Shown here: in pieces, positions 59,432 through 64,000 of the stretch
Numbering within the stretch: the stretch's first letter is position 1
How the letters are laid out: each line of letters starts with the position of its first letter
Source: DASSSY01 sp035708205
GTDB taxonomy: Bacteria; Bacteroidota; Bacteroidia; Chitinophagales; Chitinophagaceae
DNA: 64,000 nt
NCBI GenBank assembly: GCA_035708205.1
Contig: DASSSY010000002.1
Coordinates: 315,184-379,183, forward strand
Reading direction: 5' to 3'
The notes under the pieces: generated by a model
The model's input: only the letters and a program-made list of their open reading frames with translations
Databases searched by the model: none
What the model was told of the DNA's origin: nothing
Made by a program: the position numbers and the translations under genes

Positions 59432-61984
59432 TTATTCCTGTTTTTTTCCTTTCTTCTCAGCGGTGGTCACTTTAAATTTAACCTTATCGTTTTCTTCATC
59501 CATTTCGGCCAGTACATGGTCGCCTTCCTTGATGTTATGGCTCAGGATCTCCTCTGCCAAAGGATCTTCCAGGTAACGTTGGATAGCGCGGTGTAACGGT
59601 CTTGCCCCGAATTGGACATCATAGCCTTTTTCGGCAATGAATTTGCGGACCGGTTCGGCCAGCTCTAATTCAAAACCAAGAGAAGACAAGCGTTTCAGGA
59701 CATCTTTCATAATGATATTGATGATCTGGTCAATATCATTCTCCGTTAATGAATTAAAGATGATCACATCATCGATGCGGTTTAGAAATTCGGGGCTGAA
59801 AGTACGCTTAAGCGCTTTTTCAATAACCGCCCGGTTATTTTCCTCATAATTTGAAACCCGCGCGGAAGTGGAGAAGCCCACGCCGTCCCCGAAATCCTTC
59901 AGCTGCCGGGCGCCGATGTTCGAGGTCATGATGATCACCGTGTTCTTGAAATCCACTTTACGTCCCAGGCCATCGGTCAGCTGGCCATCGTCCAGAACCT
60001 GGAGCAGGATGTTGAAAATGTCCGGATGGGCCTTTTCAATTTCATCCAGAAGCACAACGGAATAAGGTTTCCGTCTTACTTTCTCGGTTAGCTGCCCGCC
60101 TTCTTCGTAGCCCACATACCCCGGAGGTGCGCCGATGAGGCGGGTCAGCGAGAATTTTTCCATGTATTCGCTCATGTCGATCCTGATCAGGGAATCCTCG
60201 CTGTCGAACAGGTACCGGGCCAGGGCTTTGGCCAGTTCTGTTTTACCGACGCCGGTCGGGCCCAGGAAGATGAAAGAGCCGATCGGCTTTTTGGGATCCT
60301 TAAGGCCTACACGGTTTCTTTGAATGGCCTTGACCACTTTTTTGACCGGCTCGTCCTGGCCCACCACTTCTTTCTTCAGGTCTTCGTCCATGCGGCGGAG
60401 CTTTTCACTTTCCGCTTCCACCATGCGCATGACCGGAATGCCGGTCATCATGCTGACCACTTCCGCGATATCTTCTTCATGAATGGGGTAGCGTTTGTGC
60501 TTGACTTCTTCTTCCCAATCCAGTTTGGCTTTTTCCAGGTCTTCGCCTAATTTCTTTTCTTTATCGCGCAGGGAAGCGGCCTCTTCAAACCGCTGGCTTT
60601 TGACCACTTTGTTTTTCTCCAGCTTGATGTCCTCAATTTTCTTCTCCAGGTCCAGGATCGTTTTCGGCACATTTATGTTTTTAAGGTGTACGCGTGCGCC
60701 CACTTCATCCAGGACATCAATGGCCTTGTCGGGCAGCAGGCGGTCCGTCATGTACCGGTCGCTCAGCCGCACACAGGCTTCCACCGCTTCCTGGTCGTAA
60801 GAAACGTTGTGGAATTCCTCGTATTTCGGACGGATATTGTCCAGGATATGTATAGTGTCTTCCAATGAAGGCGGTTCTACCAGTACCTTCTGGAAACGCC
60901 GGTCCAAGGCGCCGTCTTTTTCAATGTACATCCGGTATTCGTCCAGGGTGGAAGCGCCGATACATTGCAGTTCTCCCCTGGAAAGCGCGGGTTTGAAAAT
61001 ATTGGAAGCGTCCAGGGAGCCGGAAGCGCCGCCGGCGCCGACCATAGTGTGAATTTCATCAATAAACAAAATAACATCACGGTTCTTTTCCAGCTCGTTC
61101 ATGATGGCTTTCATGCGTTCTTCAAACTGGCCACGGTATTTTGTGCCGGCCACCAATGCGGCTAGGTCCAGGCTGATCACTCTTTTGTCGTACAGGATGC
61201 GGGACACTTTTCTTTGGACGATACGCAGGGCTAAGCCCTCTACAATGGCAGTCTTACCCACACCGGGCTCACCGATCAGGATCGGGTTATTCTTTTTTCG
61301 CCGGGAGAGGATTTGGGATACACGTTCGATCTCATGCTCACGGCCGACGATGGGATCAAGGGTGCCCAACTCCGCCATTCGGGTAATGTCACGGCCAAAG
61401 TTGTCCAGCACCGGAGTTTTGGATTTTGTATTGCCGGACGTGCCGCGTGGCCGTTGTGTAAAGCCTCCCTGGCCCCCCGCAGGACCATCATCATCTTCAA
61501 ATTCGCCCTGGCCGGGATCACTGGGATATTCGGCCTGAATATCATTGCCGTGCAGGATGCTCAATTCGTTTTTGAACAGGTCATAGTCCACCTTATGCTC
61601 ATTCAGGATCTGGGTGGCAGGATTTTCCTTATTGCGCAAGATGGAAAGCATCAGGTGCTCGGACTCTATCATGTCATTATGCAATGATTTGGCTTCCAGG
61701 ACCGTAATCCTGATGACCTTTTCCGCCTGCCGGGTCAGCGGCAGCTCATTTAAGCCGGTACGGCTGTGGGTTGAGGTCGATTTGACGATCCGTTCAACGT
61801 CACGGCGAAGGTCAAATAAATCGACATTTAAGTTCTGGAGCACCTGGATGGCGGTGCTTTTACCTTCGCGGATAAGTCCCAGTAATAAGTGTTCCGTACC
61901 TATGGCGTTATTCCCCAGCCGCAGGGCTTCTTCACGGCTGAAGGAAATGATTTCTTTTACGTTGGTTGAGAAGTTTGAATCCAT
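59432..61984 (-). CDS. clpC: Clp protease ATP-binding subunit ClpC
   Basis: An 850-residue Hsp100 unfoldase that delivers proteins to ClpP. Order: two N-terminal Clp_N repeats (about residues 5-145), a Gly/Pro-rich spacer (about 150-190), AAA+ domain 1 (Walker A GEPGVGKTA, about 235), a middle region with a UVR motif (KSQRFEEAASLRDKEKKLGE), AAA+ domain 2 (Walker A GPTGVGKTE, about 575) and the C-terminal D2-small domain (PEFLNRIDDVIIF). The UVR motif and short middle domain separate ClpC from ClpB. No mcsA/mcsB or ctsR is adjacent. The ATG at 61984 (MDSNFSTN) is preferred over a TTG 12 bases upstream. Confidence 0.96.
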   Translation of the reverse strand: MDSNFSTNVKEIISFSREEALRLGNNAIGTEHLLLGLIREGKSTAIQVLQNLNVDLFDLRRDVERIVKSTSTHSRTGLNELPLTRQAEKVIRITVLEAKSLHNDMIESEHLMLSILRNKENPATQILNEHKVDYDLFKNELSILHGNDIQAEYPSDPGQGEFEDDDGPAGGQGGFTQRPRGTSGNTKSKTPVLDNFGRDITRMAELGTLDPIVGREHEIERVSQILSRRKKNNPILIGEPGVGKTAIVEGLALRIVQRKVSRILYDKRVISLDLAALVAGTKYRGQFEERMKAIMNELEKNRDVILFIDEIHTMVGAGGASGSLDASNIFKPALSRGELQCIGASTLDEYRMYIEKDGALDRRFQKVLVEPPSLEDTIHILDNIRPKYEEFHNVSYDQEAVEACVRLSDRYMTDRLLPDKAIDVLDEVGARVHLKNINVPKTILDLEKKIEDIKLEKNKVVKSQRFEEAASLRDKEKKLGEDLEKAKLDWEEEVKHKRYPIHEEDIAEVVSMMTGIPVMRMVEAESEKLRRMDEDLKKEVVGQDEPVKKVVKAIQRNRVGLKDPKKPIGSFIFLGPTGVGKTELAKALARYLFDSEDSLIRIDMSEYMEKFSLTRLIGAPPGYVGYEEGGQLTEKVRRKPYSVVLLDEIEKAHPDIFNILLQVLDDGQLTDGLGRKVDFKNTVIIMTSNIGARQLKDFGDGVGFSTSARVSNYEENNRAVIEKALKRTFSPEFLNRIDDVIIFNSLTENDIDQIINIIMKDVLKRLSSLGFELELAEPVRKFIAEKGYDVQFGARPLHRAIQRYLEDPLAEEILSHNIKEGDHVLAEMDEENDKVKFKVTTAEKKGKKQE

Positions 61985-62183
61985 AATATTTCTCAAATGA
62001 TTTTGTGTTTAAGATTAGGCTAAGTTAATTAATTTCTTTTGACCATGCTGGTTTAGAGTGTTTTAATTTTTGGTTTTGAGGCAAATGGAGCTTTGGCTTA
62101 TTATTGCCGGGCCAGAGGCCGGCTGGAAAAGTTCGATTTTAATTTTTCCGGGATTGCCGGATATCGGAACGATAAATTTTGGT

Positions 62184-62191
62184 TACATTTG
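62184..62191 (+). promoter_or_regulatory. Promoter -7 element for the STAS - RNase Z pair
   Basis: TACATTTG fits TAnnTTTG, 55 bases before the STAS gene start at 62246. No -33 TTTG at standard spacing. Confidence 0.5.
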
Positions 62192-62245
62192 AAACCTATT
62201 AGTCAATATTGAGTTTAATTGCGCATAAAAAATTAGATTTTACCA

Positions 62246-62620
62246 ATGGAGTTCAAAACAGATGCCAAAACGAATTATACGCTTATTCAGCCGGAAAATG
62301 GGGCGTTAAGTGCTAAAATGGCAGCAGAATTACGACAAAAGGTTTATGAGTTATTGGAACATAACAGTACGAATTTTATTATTGATCTGAAGCAACAGCC
62401 GGAAATGGCTATTGAAGCCGGGAGCGTCCTGCTGGATCTGCACCTTCAGCTTTATGAAAAAGGCCACTCCATGGTGTTTATCAATCTTCAGGAAAGCGTA
62501 TTGCAATCCATGAAAAAGGAGCAGCTGCACCTGAGCTTAAACCTAAGCCCGACCCTGGTCGAGGCGATCGACATTATCAGCATGGAAATACTGGAGCGCG
62601 ATATTCTTAATGAATCTTAA
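62246..62620 (+). CDS. STAS-domain protein (anti-sigma-factor-antagonist-like)
   Basis: A 124-residue protein that appears to consist of one STAS domain (about residues 5-110): a short strand (NYTLIQPENGALSA), helix, FIIDLKQQP, then ILLDL-like VLLDLHLQLYEKGHSMVFIN. The phosphorylatable Ser of SpoIIAA (DxSG) is not clear here; the corresponding loop reads AIEAGSVLLDL. It may therefore act as a non-switching member. It is 29 bases upstream of the RNase Z gene, a pairing often seen in Bacteroidota, which suggests a shared transcript. Confidence 0.8.
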   Translation: MEFKTDAKTNYTLIQPENGALSAKMAAELRQKVYELLEHNSTNFIIDLKQQPEMAIEAGSVLLDLHLQLYEKGHSMVFINLQESVLQSMKKEQLHLSLNLSPTLVEAIDIISMEILERDILNES

Positions 62621-62649
62621 AGTGAGGCCGTTTTTCAGGAAATTTCGTC

Positions 62650-63561
62650 ATGATCAAGGTTACGGTTTTAGGGAATAATTCGGCTTTACCGGCATTTGAC
62701 CGGCATCCTACCGCTCAGGTCATTGAGATCAGGGAGCAATTGTTCCTGATGGACTGCGGAGAAGGTACGCAAAAGCAAATGAGCAAATATGGGGTTCATA
62801 TCGGGCATATCAACCATATTTTTATCAGCCATTTGCATGGTGATCATTATTTCGGACTTATCGGGTTGTTGAGCAGCATGGCCTTATGGAACCGGCAAAA
62901 GCCGGTTTACCTGTATGCTCCTGAACCTTTGAAAGCGATTATCGCCTTACAGCTTGATGCGGTAGGCGCCAGGTTACCTTATGACCTGGTCTTTAAGGCA
63001 CTGGATACCGGTTTTGCGGGTGTCTTGCTGGATACGGAGTATTATGCCGTGGATTGTTTCCCGGTCAATCACCGTGTGCCCTGCCATGGTTTTATATTTC
63101 GCGAAAAAAGCGGCGGCCGGAAAATTAATCCCGAAGCCTGCCATGAACGGGCGATTCCCAAAGCGTTTTACCCTCATTTGAAAAAAGGAGAAGATTACCG
63201 GCAGAAAGACGGAACGGTTGTGCCTAACGGTCTGCTGACCTTTGAAGCGCCCCCGGAAAAAGTGTATGCCTTTTGTGCCGACACCCGCTACGACCGGCAG
63301 ATCATTCCTTATGTGCAGAATGCAGATATTATTTATCATGAAAGCACATTTTTAAGTGACAACGAGGAAAAGGCTTTTGCCCGTTTTCACAGTACGGCAC
63401 GGCAGGCAGCTCAGCTGGCGGCTGAGGCCCATGCGGGCAAATTATTGCTGGGGCATTATTCTTCCCGCTACCAGGATATTTCAGCCTTTGAAAACGAGGC
63501 TAAAACCGTTTTTGCCAATAGCGAGGCCTCAGTTGAAGGCAATAGTTATATCATAAAATAA
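62650..63561 (+). CDS. rnz: Ribonuclease Z (tRNA 3'-end endonuclease)
   Basis: A 303-residue metallo-beta-lactamase-fold nuclease that removes 3' trailers from tRNA precursors. The zinc motif is His61-x-His63-x-Asp65-His66 (HLHGDHYFG), with NHRVPCHGF, ADTRYD, IYHESTF and LGHYSSRY providing the further ligands and catalytic His. The length and the order of motifs are those of the short bacterial RNase Z with its exosite arm (KINPEACHERAIPKAFYPHL region). Confidence 0.95.
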   Translation: MIKVTVLGNNSALPAFDRHPTAQVIEIREQLFLMDCGEGTQKQMSKYGVHIGHINHIFISHLHGDHYFGLIGLLSSMALWNRQKPVYLYAPEPLKAIIALQLDAVGARLPYDLVFKALDTGFAGVLLDTEYYAVDCFPVNHRVPCHGFIFREKSGGRKINPEACHERAIPKAFYPHLKKGEDYRQKDGTVVPNGLLTFEAPPEKVYAFCADTRYDRQIIPYVQNADIIYHESTFLSDNEEKAFARFHSTARQAAQLAAEAHAGKLLLGHYSSRYQDISAFENEAKTVFANSEASVEGNSYIIK

Positions 63562-63649
63562 GGACGCCGTTGCTAACCAAGGCAGTGTTGCGGAAAAACA
63601 GTTTCTTTTTCTTAATTTTTATACTTTTAGGGCATAAAAAATCCGCATT

Positions 63650-64000
63650 TTGAGTTTACGTTACATTATTAATAAGCTGCTGTATGGCCTGATTGTTCTG
63701 TGGGGCGTGGTCACACTGGTGTTTGTACTGTTTAATGTACTGCCCGGAGACCCGGCACGGCTGACGCTCGGGCAGCGCAGCGATGTGGCGACTATTGAAC
63801 AGGTGCGTAAGGAAATGAATCTCGACAAGCCGGTTTCCACCCGCTATTTTTTATACCTCAACGATTTATCGCCGGTGTCGGTATTGCCCAAAGCCGAGGA
63901 GGCCAAATACCATTACCAGCAATTGTTTTCCGTGTCCAAAGAAAAAGCGCTGGTCATCAAGGCGCCCTATATGGGCCGGTCCTATCAAAGTAAAAGATTG
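63650..64000 (+). CDS. Dipeptide/oligopeptide-type ABC transporter permease (5' part, cut by right edge)
   Basis: The first 117 codons of a permease of the DppB/OppB family: a basic N-terminus (LRYIINKLLYG), first membrane helix LIVLWGVVTLVFVLFNVL, then PGDPARLTLGQRSD and IEQVRKEMNLDKPVSTRYFLYL, the typical segment after TM1. Peptide or nickel import, or peptide export in some Bacteroidota, cannot be distinguished. The start is TTG at 63650. The insert of about 45 residues after LNDLSP is longer than in DppB of E. coli, as in other Bacteroidota homologues. The gene runs past 64000. Confidence 0.85.
   Translation, partial: MSLRYIINKLLYGLIVLWGVVTLVFVLFNVLPGDPARLTLGQRSDVATIEQVRKEMNLDKPVSTRYFLYLNDLSPVSVLPKAEEAKYHYQQLFSVSKEKALVIKAPYMGRSYQSKRL

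Noticed and set aside
1..64000. CRISPR arrays, rRNA, tRNA, prophage or conjugative modules
   Set aside because: Reading through all gaps showed no regularly spaced repeats, no tRNA-like cloverleaf with a TTC-loop that I could support, and no phage or transfer genes. A covariance-model scan was not possible here, so a missed small RNA cannot be excluded.

Overview
The window reads as chromosome of a Bacteroidota bacterium, most likely of the Sphingobacteriales/Chitinophagales group (inferred from gene content; no rRNA is present to confirm it). Indicators are the xerC-hpf pair, a type IX secretion sorting domain on a glycoside hydrolase, SCKK-type lipoprotein signals, a PUR-alpha-like DUF3276 protein, start sites without Shine-Dalgarno sequences, and many copies of the Bacteroidota -7 promoter element TAnnTTTG in front of genes. 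No tRNA, rRNA, CRISPR array or intact transposase was seen.

Layout. 0-21.5 kb is mostly housekeeping: tyrosine recombinase, ribosome hibernation factor, an ABC-F protein with an unusual structured leader, an RsmI-like methyltransferase, a TonB-like protein, an M1 aminopeptidase, an ECF sigma factor paired with a protein that seems to span both membranes, an orphan response regulator, an MscS channel, dapD with a cytosolic 5'-nucleotidase, a membrane-anchored J-domain protein with no normal start codon, a second ECF sigma factor, thiol peroxidase, topoisomerase IV subunit A, a DUF151 nuclease and a CstB-like persulfide dioxygenase. 21.5-28.8 kb is a patchy accessory region: three paralogous small lipoproteins, a 40-codon remnant of a secreted protein, an AT-rich block (GT39-type glycosyltransferase, degenerate repeat, XRE regulator) and a T9SS-exported GH16 glucanase. 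29-31 kb holds a solitary atpG with its own promoter and an outer-membrane barrel protein.

31.1-48.5 kb is a long run of same-strand genes forming a redox and sugar island: a ThDP-dependent oxidase-like enzyme, a mandelate-racemase-type enolase-superfamily enzyme, a 1050-residue flavin/iron-sulfur dehydrogenase with a C-terminal membrane anchor, an Anabaena-sensory-rhodopsin-transducer family protein, a complete cytochrome c oxidase (subunit II fused to cytochrome c, I, III, CtaG, small subunit) followed directly by a Rieske protein and a b6-type cytochrome b fused to cytochrome c, then a GT4 glycosyltransferase, a glycogen-debranching-type glucosidase and an SDR oxidoreductase. The inferred theme is oxidation of sugar-derived acids with electrons passed to a self-contained bc-caa3 chain.

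48.7-54.4 kb is a minus-strand phosphate operon (porin, pstS, pstC, pstA, pstB, phoU). 54.8-64 kb returns to housekeeping: an aminotransferase, a gene-poor 1 kb gap with a decayed comM fragment, comM itself, the DUF3276 gene, clpC, a STAS protein, RNase Z and the start of a dipeptide-type ABC permease cut by the right edge. The best leads are the ABC-F leader, the sigma/trans-envelope anti-sigma pair, the bc-caa3 operon with its sugar-oxidation neighbours, and the hairpin just before the ThDP gene.
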